Positions 16,281 to 25,753 of a stretch of 64,000 bases of DNA are shown in pieces (within the stretch, counting starts at the first letter, position 1; every line of letters starts with the position of its first letter). Made by a program: the position numbers and the translations under genes. Under the pieces are notes generated by a model. The model did no database searches. It saw nothing but the letters and a program-made list of their open reading frames with translations, and had not been told where the DNA came from. The stretch is from JARFQH01 sp963825595 (GTDB lineage Bacteria > Desulfobacterota > Desulfobacteria > Desulfobacterales > SG8-13): contig CAWGUE010000001.1 of the NCBI GenBank assembly GCA_963825595.1, positions 62,001 through 126,000 on the forward strand, read 5' to 3'.

Positions 16281-16325
16281 GGGAGTCTCCCCGACAAAGC
16301 CGGGGGTTTACCGATGATGATTATC
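16281..16325 (-). terminator. CCCCCGGC hairpin (family H) at the fmdE end
   Basis: On the minus strand an ATCATCATC stretch leads through the fmdE stop codon into ACCCCCGGCTTTGTCGGGGAG. The CCCCG/CGGGG stem has a short loop. A closely similar unit lies at 34077-34120 after another gene. It has no strong T-run; a terminator or 3'-end element is likely. Confidence 0.5.
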
Positions 16326-16970
16326 GCGCGAGCGGCCGATCACACGCAGATTTCGTCGCGTGACAATCTGACAATAGCCCTCCCCCTGGCAGGCCTTGCA
16401 AACAGGTCCCTGGGCCGCTGCATACGCCTCGCCGCACCGGGCACAAACGGCGGTAGCGTCCTTTTTGATCCGCCGATAAAACCGGGTCATACAGATTTTC
16501 TCAGCCGACAGCACGGTCCGGCCGGCTTCGAGAATCGTTGCGTTTAGTACGTCCAGTGGAAGATCCTTTTTGCTTACCAGACGCATGTACCAGTTGTAAA
16601 GATTTTCAAACGGCCGCGCTTTTTCCAGGTCGAGCCAGATGCGGTAACCGGAGCGCTCGTGCCGGTCGTAAAGGCTCAGTGCAAACTTGTCCCAATCCAG
16701 GATCTTGAGCCAGCCGTTGCCGACCGTGCAGGGGGTAAACAGCTGTATGGCATCCGGCAGGCAATGCCGGGTCTCGACAATTGCGTCGGCCTCGACCTCT
16801 TCACCGATAAGCTCCCGGGCCCAGTCCACCATAAAGAGTCCCAACACCAGGCCCGGCGCTTTCCAGCCGTGAAATCTCTCGATGATCTGCAAGCACTCCA
16901 CCAGTGGCCGGCCACAGACGTTTGTGTCGCCCGGCCCACTACCGTGACTGATGACGATCTTGTTATGCAT
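16308..16970 (-). CDS. FmdE-family protein with C-terminal zinc finger
   Basis: The start is the ATG at 16970, preceded by AAAGGTGA. The product is about 220 residues. The N-terminal FmdE domain has FHGWKAPGLVLGLFM, the CLPDAIQ motif and TPCTVGNGWLKI, matching the E subunit of formylmethanofuran dehydrogenase-like proteins. The C-terminal part carries CARCGEAY and CKACQGEGY, a four-cysteine zinc ribbon. Members outside methanogens sit beside molybdenum or tungsten enzymes, and their task is not established. The gene follows narK by 18 bases. Its last residues (NHH) fall in a repeated 3'-end element. Confidence 0.85.
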   Translation of the reverse strand: MHNKIVISHGSGPGDTNVCGRPLVECLQIIERFHGWKAPGLVLGLFMVDWARELIGEEVEADAIVETRHCLPDAIQLFTPCTVGNGWLKILDWDKFALSLYDRHERSGYRIWLDLEKARPFENLYNWYMRLVSKKDLPLDVLNATILEAGRTVLSAEKICMTRFYRRIKKDATAVCARCGEAYAAAQGPVCKACQGEGYCQIVTRRNLRVIGRSRDNHHR

Positions 16971-16988
16971 TGGATTCACCTTTAAGTT

Positions 16989-18296
16989 TTAGGTGGCGGT
17001 TGCGATCTCTTTGATCGGCGCATAGCGGTGTAAAACGCCAAAAAGAACCAGGGACAGAACGCCCAGAACGAGAAACACCATAAAACCCTGGCCGTACCCG
17101 GCCGTGCCGCTAATCTTGATAAAAAGGCCCATCAAGGGCGGAATAACGAAACCGCCGAAGGCGCCCAGTCCGCCGACGATACCGGCGGCGCCACCGACGG
17201 CCTTGGGACTGTATTTAGGCACCAGTTTGAAGACAGCAGCGTTGGCGAACCCCATGCCCAAGGCCAGGATCATCTGCCCGGTGACCGCCAGGCTCATCGA
17301 CTCGGAAGCCAGTACCATCAGCACAGCGCCGATGACCACGGCCACATAGGAACCCAGCACGATAACTTCACCGCCCAGTCCGTCCGAGGCGAATCCTCCC
17401 ACGACCCGCAGCAGGCTGCAGGAGAGGGAGTAGAGTGCCGTCAGTAATCCGGCCGTTACCAGGCTGGTTGAAAACAGTTCAGACCAGTATGTTGGCAGCC
17501 AGACGGTCAGAGCGATGAATCCCCCGAAACTGACAAAGTAAAAAAAAGTCAGGATCCAGGTGCGCCAGTCCGCACCGGCCTTCTTTATCGATTCGAGGGC
17601 TTTCCCCGAAGGAATGAGTTCTTCGCCGCAGGCAATCAGCAAAGCTTCCGGATCGATATCGAAACCCATTTGTTGATACTGAAAGTATGGGGCATCCTGC
17701 ATGTAAATCACGACCAGAACAACCAGAAGGACCAGCAGTGCCAGCCAAAAGATATAAGAGGTGGTGAAGCCGAGGGTGACGACCATCCAGGGGAGAACAA
17801 TAGCAAAAAGACCCGGAGCCAGGTTTCCCATACCGGCATAAATCGCCAGCGCGCGGCCCTGTTTCTTCTGGGGAAACCAGTAGGAGACCGAGGGGATGCC
17901 GACCGAAAATACGGCGATACCACAACCGCACAGAATACCGAAGAGCAGGAAAAAGGGGTAATGAGCGGTGGTAGGCACCGGAGCGATACTAAACATCAGG
18001 GTGATACCGGCAACGCCGGCGGCGGCCAGGGTGAGTAGAATAAGGATCGGCTTTTTACCACCCATCCGGTCGACCATGGCGCCGAAGGGAATGCGCAGCA
18101 ACGAACCGGTCAGGGCCGGGCAGGCGGCCAGCAGCCCCATCATAAGCGGACTCATCGCCATGGTCTGTTTCAGTTTGGCGATGATCGGCCCGTAGGCCGA
18201 TACGCCGGCAAATCCGGCAAAAAAGGCCAGGGTGATCCAGACCAGCGCCGCCGTCGGGCTCGACTTGGCATAACAGACGTTATCATTTTCAGTCAT
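16989..18296 (-). CDS. narK: nitrate/nitrite transporter, NarK family (MFS)
   Basis: The product is 435 residues with about 12 membrane helices. The MFS loop signature appears as PFGAMVDRMGGKKP after helix 2, and Gly-rich motifs typical of the nitrate/nitrite porter family (FGGFIALTVWLPTY, GAAGIVGGLGAFGGF) lie in the middle and second half. The family exchanges or imports nitrate and exports nitrite across the cytoplasmic membrane. The start is well supported by GGAGGAAG. It lies 62 bases after narI, at the end of the nar structural genes, so it would supply substrate to the cytoplasm-facing NarG active site. Confidence 0.93.
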   Translation of the reverse strand: MTENDNVCYAKSSPTAALVWITLAFFAGFAGVSAYGPIIAKLKQTMAMSPLMMGLLAACPALTGSLLRIPFGAMVDRMGGKKPILILLTLAAAGVAGITLMFSIAPVPTTAHYPFFLLFGILCGCGIAVFSVGIPSVSYWFPQKKQGRALAIYAGMGNLAPGLFAIVLPWMVVTLGFTTSYIFWLALLVLLVVLVVIYMQDAPYFQYQQMGFDIDPEALLIACGEELIPSGKALESIKKAGADWRTWILTFFYFVSFGGFIALTVWLPTYWSELFSTSLVTAGLLTALYSLSCSLLRVVGGFASDGLGGEVIVLGSYVAVVIGAVLMVLASESMSLAVTGQMILALGMGFANAAVFKLVPKYSPKAVGGAAGIVGGLGAFGGFVIPPLMGLFIKISGTAGYGQGFMVFLVLGVLSLVLFGVLHRYAPIKEIATAT

Positions 18297-18358
18297 GGGG
18301 ATCTTCCTCCGTGTCCGGTGTCACTAACCGGAGCACTGACATGTGTCGAACATTCATT

Positions 18359-19033
18359 TCACACGTCCTGAACCCGGCGACGGAAAACGACCGGGCTTCT
18401 GAATATGTAAAAAAACGGTGCACTCCAGATGTGGACCAGACGGCTGAACGGTGAAAAACCCAGCAGGGCGAATGCACTGAGAATGTGAACCTTGTAGCTT
18501 AGAGGCACGCCGGCCATCAACCGGGGGTCCGGTGTAAACGTAACGATACCCCGTATCCAGGGCGCTATGGAATCCAGAAGATAATAATGACCGAACATGA
18601 CATTGAAGAGGCCCGCCCCGGTGACAAAGATAAGACCTCCCAGGATGATAAAATCACTGACGGTCGTGGTTACCTGAATACGACGAAGCGTCAGGCGCCG
18701 CTTCAGCAAAAGGATCGATCCGGTAAATGCGGCCACCCCGACCACCAGGCCCGACCAATAGGCAAGAGCGGTGTGCGCCTGGCCGTCGATACCGACAGCG
18801 TCGAACCATGCCTGAGGAACCAGCAGTCCGCCGGCATGTCCGACAAATGTCAGCAGGATGCCCCAATGAAAAATCGTAATGCCGAAATAAGCGCTCTTTT
18901 TTTCCAGAAACTCACTCGATCTGGCATTCCAGTCAAACGGATCGACGACGTACCGGTACGCATGGCCGACCACAAATACGGCCAGGCTAAGATACGGAAA
19001 AACGAGGAAAGCCAGTGTATTTGACAGGTCCAT
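18359..19033 (-). CDS. narI: respiratory nitrate reductase gamma subunit (cytochrome b)
   Basis: The product is 224 residues, close to the E. coli length, with five membrane helices. It passes electrons from menaquinol or ubiquinol through two b hemes to NarH. His residues in GHAYRY and FHWGILLTFVGHAGG in the N-terminal half, and in the C-terminal YKVHILSAFALLGFSPFSRLVHIW, supply the expected heme ligands. The start is preceded by AAGGAG at 8 bases. It lies 41 bases after narJ. Confidence 0.95.
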   Translation of the reverse strand: MDLSNTLAFLVFPYLSLAVFVVGHAYRYVVDPFDWNARSSEFLEKKSAYFGITIFHWGILLTFVGHAGGLLVPQAWFDAVGIDGQAHTALAYWSGLVVGVAAFTGSILLLKRRLTLRRIQVTTTVSDFIILGGLIFVTGAGLFNVMFGHYYLLDSIAPWIRGIVTFTPDPRLMAGVPLSYKVHILSAFALLGFSPFSRLVHIWSAPFFYIFRSPVVFRRRVQDV

Positions 19034-19074
19034 CAGGTGCTCCTTGGTTGGGTGTCATTAGGGGTGATGTTTAC

Positions 19075-19662
19075 CTATCCCGCCGGCGGTTCGGCAACCT
19101 GCGGGTTCTTCCTGCAGTCATGGGCAGACGGAGTGACGGTTTGTACGTATTCTGCCAGCAGTTCTAACGGTACCCGATAGGGGCTATCCATTTTCAACAG
19201 TTTATCGGCAATACTGTCGGCCGCACCAAGATGGTGCCAGAGCAGATCGGCACCGTCCGCCCGCGGACACTGGGACAGGAACTCGAGCACCAGCGGCAGG
19301 TAGTCGGGCAGTTCGGCGGTTGTCCTCTCAAAGCCGGCCCGGCAGTAAACCTGGTCCAATTCCGCCAGTGTCCGGCCTCTGTCCTCGGAATCCCCCAAAC
19401 TATGGTAGGTCAAATTCAGGCAGGTGGCCGGACTAATATCGAAAATCTGGGTGAAGTGCTCCTGCAGGCTGATGGGTGGCATCGCCTCGACATCGTCGAG
19501 GAAGCCCAGCAGTTTTCTCTTGGCTGGAGAGCCAACCGTATTCTCCACGGTTTCCTTCAGGGCCGTCAGCGAACCGATGAACCCGTCATCCGGGTACTGG
19601 ATCAATGCGGAGAGCAGTTTCAACAGGGTCAGTGACCGATCATTTCCGTGCGTCACCATCAT
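19075..19662 (-). CDS. narJ: nitrate reductase assembly chaperone NarJ (TorD-like)
   Basis: The product is 195 residues, an all-helical TorD/NarJ-type chaperone that binds NarG during cofactor loading and membrane docking. Recognisable segments are the opening LKLLSALIQYPD, EHFTQIFDISPATCLNLTYH and the strongly conserved ELPDYLPLVLEFLSQCP. A GGAAGGA ribosome binding site precedes the two adjacent ATGs. It is placed between narH and narI, the standard order. Confidence 0.93.
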   Translation of the reverse strand: MMVTHGNDRSLTLLKLLSALIQYPDDGFIGSLTALKETVENTVGSPAKRKLLGFLDDVEAMPPISLQEHFTQIFDISPATCLNLTYHSLGDSEDRGRTLAELDQVYCRAGFERTTAELPDYLPLVLEFLSQCPRADGADLLWHHLGAADSIADKLLKMDSPYRVPLELLAEYVQTVTPSAHDCRKNPQVAEPPAG

Positions 19663-19708
19663 TTCGCATCCTTCCCGGCATGTGCTCTAAAATGCCCGAA
19701 CTTAAATG

Positions 19709-21130
19709 TTAAATGCCTTCCGGATAACCGCATCCACCCTGGTCGACGAACAGCTGTTTTTGGTCTGTGCGGTTTTTGGTCGGCAAGACAAAGCGATCCT
19801 CATATCTGGCAAGGGCCAGTAGTTCGTACATGGCGCGAGCCTTCGCTGCGGTCAACCCGACGCTCTCCAGTACAGTGTCATCCGGATTTTCTCCGATGCG
19901 ATCCGAACGCATGTATGCCCGCATGGCCGCGAGGCGCTTCAACGCCAACCGCACCGGCGCTTCGTCGCCGGCAGTCAGCAGATTGGCCAGGTAGGTCATG
20001 GGGATGCGCAGGGAATCGATGGCACCCAGCTGGTCCGACGCCGCCACGTGTTCGCTGATCGGGCTCAGCGGCGGAATGTACCACACCATCGGCAGGGTCC
20101 TGAATTCCGGGTGCAGCGGCAGCGCCAACTGCCAATCCTTGGCCAGTTTGTAAACCGGTGACCGCCGGGCCGCTTCGAGAATGTTGGGGGAAATGCCTTG
20201 GGACGCGGCGGCTTGACAGACCTTGCCATCGTGAGGATCGAGCATGAGCCCCAAATGGGCCGGGTAGACGTCCCTTTCGGAATCCGCCGCCGCCGCAGAT
20301 ATACGGTCGGCATCGTAGAGGACGACACCGATATAGCGGATGCGTCCCACACAGGTCTGGGCGCACAGGGTCGGCATTCCGGCTTCTGTCCGCGGGTAAC
20401 AGAAGAGGCACTTTTCCGAACGGCCGGTGTGCCAGTTGAAGTAGACCTTTTTGTACGGGCAGCCCGACACGCAATAACGCCACCCCCGGCATCTCTCCTG
20501 GTCCACCAAAACAATGCCGTCCTCCTCGCGCTTGTACAGGGCACCGGAGGGGCAGGAGGCGACACAGGCCGGATTGAGGCAGTGTTCGCATAGCCGGGGG
20601 AGATAGAGCATGAAGACATTTTTGAATTCCAGGTAGATTTTATAGTCCAGGGTCTTGAAGTTGACATCGCCGGATCCGGTTTCGCAGACGCCGGCCAGGT
20701 CGTCTTCCCAGTTCGGCCCCCACTTGATCCGGATGTTGTCACCGGTAATCTGGGATTTGGGCCGTGTCGACGGCTGGTGCTTCTTGCGCGGGCTGGAGAT
20801 GAGTTTGTCGTAGTCGTAGGTCCAGGGTTCGTAATAGTCATCGATGGTCGGCATATCGGGGTTGTGAAATATGTTGAGCAGCTTATGGGGTCGGCCACCG
20901 GCTTTGAGCGCCAACTTCCCGTTTTTCAACTGCCATCCGCCCTTGTAGATGTCCTGGTTCTCCCACTTGCGGGGATAACCGATACCGGGTTTGCTTTCCA
21001 CGTTGTTAAACCACATGTATTCGGCGCCCTTGCGATTGGTCCACACGTTCTTGCAGGGTATGCTGCAGGTGTGGCAACCGATACATTTGTCTAGGTTCAA
21101 CACCATTGCCATTTGCGCCTTAATCTTCAT
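19709..21130 (-). CDS. narH: respiratory nitrate reductase beta subunit (Fe-S)
   Basis: The start is the ATG at 21130, eight or nine bases after GGGGGAGG; it overlaps the end of narG by 11 bases. The product is 473 residues. Cysteines at 16, 19, 22 and 26 (KCIGCHTCSIPC) match the first E. coli cluster. CEHCLNPACVASCPSG and CRGWRYCVSGCPYKK follow; the Trp in CRGW replaces a Cys and marks the [3Fe-4S] cluster. KCLFCYPR and LCAQTCVGR complete the four clusters. The chain carries electrons from NarI to NarG. Confidence 0.95.
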   Translation of the reverse strand: MKIKAQMAMVLNLDKCIGCHTCSIPCKNVWTNRKGAEYMWFNNVESKPGIGYPRKWENQDIYKGGWQLKNGKLALKAGGRPHKLLNIFHNPDMPTIDDYYEPWTYDYDKLISSPRKKHQPSTRPKSQITGDNIRIKWGPNWEDDLAGVCETGSGDVNFKTLDYKIYLEFKNVFMLYLPRLCEHCLNPACVASCPSGALYKREEDGIVLVDQERCRGWRYCVSGCPYKKVYFNWHTGRSEKCLFCYPRTEAGMPTLCAQTCVGRIRYIGVVLYDADRISAAAADSERDVYPAHLGLMLDPHDGKVCQAAASQGISPNILEAARRSPVYKLAKDWQLALPLHPEFRTLPMVWYIPPLSPISEHVAASDQLGAIDSLRIPMTYLANLLTAGDEAPVRLALKRLAAMRAYMRSDRIGENPDDTVLESVGLTAAKARAMYELLALARYEDRFVLPTKNRTDQKQLFVDQGGCGYPEGI

Positions 21131-24100
21131 ACCACTCAACCTCCCCCGCTTTACGTACCACGATCACCTCGTCCCTTTGAGAACCGACGGGACCGTAGTA
21201 GTTGAATCCGTAACTCAGCTGGGCATAGCCGCCAATCATGTGGGTCGGCTTCACCATGATGCGCGTGACGCTGTTGTGGGTCCCACCCCGCTGGCCGGAC
21301 AGTTTCGAACCCGGCGTGTTGATCAGCCTCTCTTGGGCATGATACATGAATGCTTTTCCGGGCGGTATGCGGTGACTGACCACGGCCTTGGCCATGACGA
21401 CGCCGTTGACGTTGAAGCATTCCAGCCACTCGCTGTCTTTAACCCCCAGCTTGGCGGCATCGTCGTTGTTGATCCAGATCGCCTCACCGCCTCTGAACAG
21501 TGTCAGCATGATCAGGGTGTCCGAATACGTGCTGTGGATCGACCATTTGGAATGCGGGGTCAAATAGTTGAGGATCAGCTCTTTATTTTCCTCGCGATCG
21601 AGCCGGGTGGAACCCATAGCGATCATGTCCAGCGGCGGCCGATACAACGGCAGGCCTTCCCCGAAATCCCTCATCCAGGGATGGTCCTGGTAGAACTGGG
21701 CCCGACCGGTAAGGGTTCGAAAGGGAACTTTTTCCTCGATGTTGATCACAAAAGGCGAATAGCGGCGCTGCTCCGATTCGATACCGCTCCAGACCGGTGA
21801 GGTGATGATCTTTCTGGGCTGGGCCGACAAGTCGGCGAAATCGTATTTGTCGCCCTTTCTGTCTATGCTCAGATGCTTCAGCGCCAGGCCGGTCTTCTTT
21901 TCGAGGGGTTCCCACGACTTCACCGCCGTGGCTCCGTTGGTTTCCGGCGCCAGGTTAAGGATCACCTCGGCCACCTGTTTGCCTGTCTCAAGTTGCGGCA
22001 TCCCCTGGCTGACGCCAGGCGCGGTGACGACACCCAATTTCTGCTTGAGTTCGGCATACTCTTCAGCGGCCTTCCACAGTATTCCTTTGGAACCCACACC
22101 AGGGCTTTCCACCAACGGCCCCAGGGCGGTCATCATTTTGTATGTGTTGGAAAAATCACGCGTGACAACGGTCAGGGCCGGCATGGTTTTGCCAGGGATG
22201 GCTTCGATTTCGCCCTTGCGCCAGTCCTTCACGTCCGGCTGGGCAATCTCGCCGGGACTGTCGTGAAGCAGGGGCGTGGCGACCAGATCCTTTGCCGGGG
22301 CAAGGTGCACAGCCGCCAGCTCCGAAAACTTCTCGGCGATCGCTTTGAACTGATCCCAGTTGGTACGGGTTTCCCACGGCGGGTCGATGGCCGGGTTGAA
22401 CGGATGGATGAAAGGATGCATGTCGGTGGTACTCAAGTCGTGCATTTCGTACCAACTGGCCGCCGGCAGAGCCACATCCGCGTACATGGCGCTGGTTGAC
22501 ATGCGCAGCTCCAATGTCACCAGCAAATCGAGTTTGCCTTCGGGAGCCGGATCCCTCCATTCGATCTCCTCAGGCCGTTGGGAACTGTCGGTGTTCAGGA
22601 CCGCGCTCTCGACGCCGAGCAGGTGTTTGAGGAAGTATTCGTGGCCCTTACCGCTCGCGCCCAGCAGGTTGGCCCGCCAAAGAAAAAATACGCGTGGGAA
22701 ATTGTCCGGATGATCGGGGTCTTCCACGGCGAAACGCATCCGACCTTTTTTCAACTGGTCCACCGCATGAGCGATGATCTCTTGATCGGTTGTCGCGCCT
22801 GCTTCGGCCGCCTCACGGCACAGGTCAATGGGGTTGCGGTTGAACTGGGGGTAAGAAGGCAGCCATCCCAAACGGGCCGCTGTCACGTTGTAATCGGCCG
22901 AATGGCGGCTTTTCCCACTGTCGGCACCGGGTGACAGGATCGAATGCACATCGAAGTTGTCATACCGCCACTGATCTGTGGCAAAGTAGTAGAACGACGT
23001 CCCGTTCTGCTGCCGGGGTGGCCGTCGCCAATCGAGTCCGAAGGCCACCTGGGACCAGGCCGCCTGGGGCCTGACTTTTTCCTGGCCGACATAATGGGCC
23101 CACCCGCCGCCGTTGACCCCCTGGCAGCCGCACAGGGTCGTCAGGTTGATGATGGCGCGGTAAATCATGTCGCTATGGAACCAGTGATTGGTCCCGGCCC
23201 CAAGGAATATCAATGACTTTCCTCTGGTTTGCTCGGCATTGCGGGCAAACTCCCGCGCCACGCGAATCGCATCCGCCCGGGGAACACCGGTTATCGCTTC
23301 CTGCCATGCCGGTGTGTAGGGTTTCGGATCATTGTAATCGGTCGGGTAATCATCGGCTCCCGACTCTAACCCCGGCAGGATCACACCAAGTTGCGCGGCC
23401 ATCAAATCAAAAACAGTGGTCACCGCAATCTCTCCGGCGGCTGTCTGCAGCTTTTTCACCGGGACACTGCCGGTCCGAGTTCCCTTGCCTTTGACATCGA
23501 ACAGGGGCAGATCGACTGGGAGCCATCCATCGTTATCTTCCGAAAAACTGAGGACTGGGTCCACATCGCTTCCATTCTCAGCGTCCTGCAGATGAAGGTT
23601 CCAGAGCCCCTCTTCACTCCAACGAAAACCGATGCTGCCGTTGGGTATGACAAAATTTTCCCGAGACGCATCAAAAATGGCCGTTTTCCACTCGGCATTG
23701 GGAATGTCTTTTCCCAGGTCGGTCGCCCTCAAAAAACGGCCGGCTGTGTATGTTTCACCGACCGGCTTAAGGACCACCGCAAAGGGCAGGTCCGTGTAGC
23801 TCTTGGCATAGGATTCGAAGTACTCAGATCTGCGGTCGACGTAGAATTCTTTCAGTATGACGTGGGTCATGGCCATGGCCAGAGCGGCATCGGTCCCCGC
23901 TTTGGCCGGAAGCCAAGTGTCGGCAAATTTCACGTATTCGGCGTAGTCGGGAGCAACCGCCGCCACCCTGGCGCCCCGGTAGCGGGCCTCTGTGAAAAAG
24001 TGGGCGTCCGGCGAACGGGTCATGGGCAGGTTCGATCCCCAGACGATCATGTAGGTCGACTCGTACCAGTCGGCGCTTTCGGGCACGTCCGTCTGTTCGC

Positions 24101-24824
24101 CCCAGATCTGGGGGGAAGCCGGCGGCAGATCGCAATACCAGTCGTAAAAGCTGATCAGCGAGCCGCCGATCAGTGACAGAAACCGGGCCCCGGATGCGTA
24201 GCAGACCATTGACATGGCCGGGATGGGCGTGAAGCCGAAGATCCGGTCCGGCCCATACTTTTGAATGGTATGGATAAGGGATGCGGCAATCAATGTGGCC
24301 GCCTCATCCCAGGAAACCCTTACAAAACCGCCCTTGCCTCTCTCTTGTTGGTAAGATTTTCTCTTCTCCTGGTCGGTGACGATAGAACGCCAAGCCGCGA
24401 CCGGATCACTGCCGGAAGCAATGGCCGATCGCCACAAGCGCAGCAGCGACGAGCGGATAAGGGGGTATTTCAACCGCACGGGACTATAAGTGTACCAGGA
24501 AAAAGTCGCACCGCGGGGACAGCCACGGGGTTCATGGTTCGGGAATCCGGCACCGCAGGTCGGATAGTCGGTGCGCTGGGTCTCCCAAACGATGATCCCG
24601 TTTTTGACGTACACGTCCCACGAACAGGACCCGGTGCAGTTGACCCCGTGGGTCGAGCGAACTTTTTTGTCATACTGCCATCTCTTGCGGTAGAATTCCT
24701 CCCATTCCCGCTGGCCGCAGCGGGTTTCCGCCCAATTGTCGGCGGTTTTTTCTTCTCTGCAGCCGTGCGCATCACCGCGCGGTCGGAAAAATCTCAGGGA
24801 ATTCAGGAAGCTTTTTTCGGACAT
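21120..24824 (-). CDS. narG: respiratory nitrate reductase alpha subunit (molybdoenzyme)
   Basis: The start is the ATG at 24824, with GGAGGT 5 bases upstream. A further in-frame 41 codons upstream lack family resemblance. The product is 1234 residues (E. coli: 1247). His59, Cys63, Cys67 and Cys102 have the same spacing as the FS0 cluster ligands of E. coli NarG. The FYDWYCDLPPASPQIWGEQT block around residue 230 contains the region of the molybdenum-ligating Asp. The protein carries the bis-MGD cofactor and reduces nitrate to nitrite on the cytoplasmic side. It is the first gene of the narGHJIK run. No Tat signal is seen, as expected for the NarG type. Confidence 0.96.
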   Translation of the reverse strand: MSEKSFLNSLRFFRPRGDAHGCREEKTADNWAETRCGQREWEEFYRKRWQYDKKVRSTHGVNCTGSCSWDVYVKNGIIVWETQRTDYPTCGAGFPNHEPRGCPRGATFSWYTYSPVRLKYPLIRSSLLRLWRSAIASGSDPVAAWRSIVTDQEKRKSYQQERGKGGFVRVSWDEAATLIAASLIHTIQKYGPDRIFGFTPIPAMSMVCYASGARFLSLIGGSLISFYDWYCDLPPASPQIWGEQTDVPESADWYESTYMIVWGSNLPMTRSPDAHFFTEARYRGARVAAVAPDYAEYVKFADTWLPAKAGTDAALAMAMTHVILKEFYVDRRSEYFESYAKSYTDLPFAVVLKPVGETYTAGRFLRATDLGKDIPNAEWKTAIFDASRENFVIPNGSIGFRWSEEGLWNLHLQDAENGSDVDPVLSFSEDNDGWLPVDLPLFDVKGKGTRTGSVPVKKLQTAAGEIAVTTVFDLMAAQLGVILPGLESGADDYPTDYNDPKPYTPAWQEAITGVPRADAIRVAREFARNAEQTRGKSLIFLGAGTNHWFHSDMIYRAIINLTTLCGCQGVNGGGWAHYVGQEKVRPQAAWSQVAFGLDWRRPPRQQNGTSFYYFATDQWRYDNFDVHSILSPGADSGKSRHSADYNVTAARLGWLPSYPQFNRNPIDLCREAAEAGATTDQEIIAHAVDQLKKGRMRFAVEDPDHPDNFPRVFFLWRANLLGASGKGHEYFLKHLLGVESAVLNTDSSQRPEEIEWRDPAPEGKLDLLVTLELRMSTSAMYADVALPAASWYEMHDLSTTDMHPFIHPFNPAIDPPWETRTNWDQFKAIAEKFSELAAVHLAPAKDLVATPLLHDSPGEIAQPDVKDWRKGEIEAIPGKTMPALTVVTRDFSNTYKMMTALGPLVESPGVGSKGILWKAAEEYAELKQKLGVVTAPGVSQGMPQLETGKQVAEVILNLAPETNGATAVKSWEPLEKKTGLALKHLSIDRKGDKYDFADLSAQPRKIITSPVWSGIESEQRRYSPFVINIEEKVPFRTLTGRAQFYQDHPWMRDFGEGLPLYRPPLDMIAMGSTRLDREENKELILNYLTPHSKWSIHSTYSDTLIMLTLFRGGEAIWINNDDAAKLGVKDSEWLECFNVNGVVMAKAVVSHRIPPGKAFMYHAQERLINTPGSKLSGQRGGTHNSVTRIMVKPTHMIGGYAQLSYGFNYYGPVGSQRDEVIVVRKAGEVEWYED

Positions 24825-24919
24825 GGCATACCTCCGGTTTGAGCGGTCCAATGTACAAAAGAGTGAGCCGTGAAGGTGCACGATGCTGGATCTGTTACCC
24901 ACCGAACATCGCTTAGCTA

Positions 24920-24936
24920 TTGTCCATCCGCGACAA
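24920..24936. promoter_or_regulatory. candidate operator upstream of narG
   Basis: A 17-bp interrupted palindrome, TTGTC-N7-GACAA, lies about 96 bases before the narG start. Palindromes of this general kind bind CRP/FNR-family regulators of anaerobic genes. The half-site is not a textbook FNR box, so the regulator is unknown. Confidence 0.3.
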
Positions 24937-24952
24937 GTGGATGGCATTGTAG

Positions 24953-25096
24953 AGTGTCCAATTCATAAATGAGAATTTTTTTCGCTGGGCAAGGCCGCAC
25001 AAGGGTTTGCGGCGAGGCGTACTTATCGTACGCCGCAGCCGGAAACCCGCGGAGAACGCCGCCCAGCGGAAAAAAGGCCATTTATGGATGGACAGT
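24953..25096. repeat. repeat family D, copy 1 (MITE-like)
   Basis: This 144-bp element has long imperfect inverted ends of about 36 bases: AGTGTCCA...CATAAATG...GCTGGGC at the left and the complement of GCCCAGC...CATTTATGGATGGACAGT at the right. The interior is itself palindromic (GCGTACTTATCGTACGC), so the whole element can fold into one hairpin. The second copy is at 43730-43883. It sits between narG and the hemerythrin gene, ending 3 bases before the latter's stop codon. Confidence 0.75.
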
Positions 25097-25098
25097 AG

Positions 25099-25659
25099 CT
25101 ATTGCTTCAGATATTTTTCTTGTAATCTATCCAGCATGGCATGATACTCTTCATGGCGGCCCGGGCCGATTTCTTCCTTTTCAAGCCGTTCAAAGTCGAT
25201 TTCCAGACGGGTGAGTTTCTCATCAGAAAGCTGAGCGGCGGCGATCTGGAACAACACGTTGTCTTCTTTGTCGATATGTCGGCGCAAAAGATCGATATAC
25301 GCAACCGCCGATTTCTGCAAGGCGCCTGCGGCGCGATTGTCCCCGGATCGGATTTTTCCAAGAGCGCTCTGCATGCCACTCATATTGATGCGACCCAGAT
25401 CATGTTCGGCCAGCATTACCCCGATGGGACCGCCTTCCCGGCTGACACCGATTTGCTCCAGAGCCGGGAAGAGCAGCTTTTCTTCCTTCCCGTGATGGCA
25501 CAGATCCACAAAAACTTTGAAAAAGCCGAGCAACTGCTCGATGTCCAGCACCCGGTCGGCGGCCTCCGCCCCTCCGGACTTCGCAGTCGCCTCTTCGAGA
25601 ATACGCAAAGCCGTCAGAACGGCCTGATGCTCTTGTTTCAATTCATCGATGGGCCCCAT
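25099..25659 (-). CDS. hemerythrin-like (HHE) domain protein
   Basis: The product is 186 residues and helical, with non-heme di-iron ligands in the usual positions: EHQAV near residue 10, HHGKEEKLLFP near 57, AEHDLGR near 85 and RRHIDKEDNVLF near 125. This is the YtfE/HHE type of bacterial hemerythrin, linked to oxygen or nitric-oxide handling and to repair of Fe-S centres. The start has AAGGAG at 8 bases. A consensus sigma54 promoter lies about 95 bases upstream, and a NorR-like activator gene is divergent, so induction by nitric oxide is likely. It sits beside nitrate reductase genes whose product, nitrite, is a source of nitric oxide. Confidence 0.88.
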   Translation of the reverse strand: MGPIDELKQEHQAVLTALRILEEATAKSGGAEAADRVLDIEQLLGFFKVFVDLCHHGKEEKLLFPALEQIGVSREGGPIGVMLAEHDLGRINMSGMQSALGKIRSGDNRAAGALQKSAVAYIDLLRRHIDKEDNVLFQIAAAQLSDEKLTRLEIDFERLEKEEIGPGRHEEYHAMLDRLQEKYLKQ

Positions 25660-25753
25660 GGCCGATCTCCTTTTTCAGCAACCATAACCATCTCATCAAG
25701 TACCCCACAAATGAATAAAAATTACCGTTTGACACTGTATATCAGCAAAAGAC

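Noticed and set aside
24825..24947. Upstream extension of narG
   Set aside because: The Met at 24824 has GGAGGT at a proper distance and gives the family length; the extension is not protein-like.
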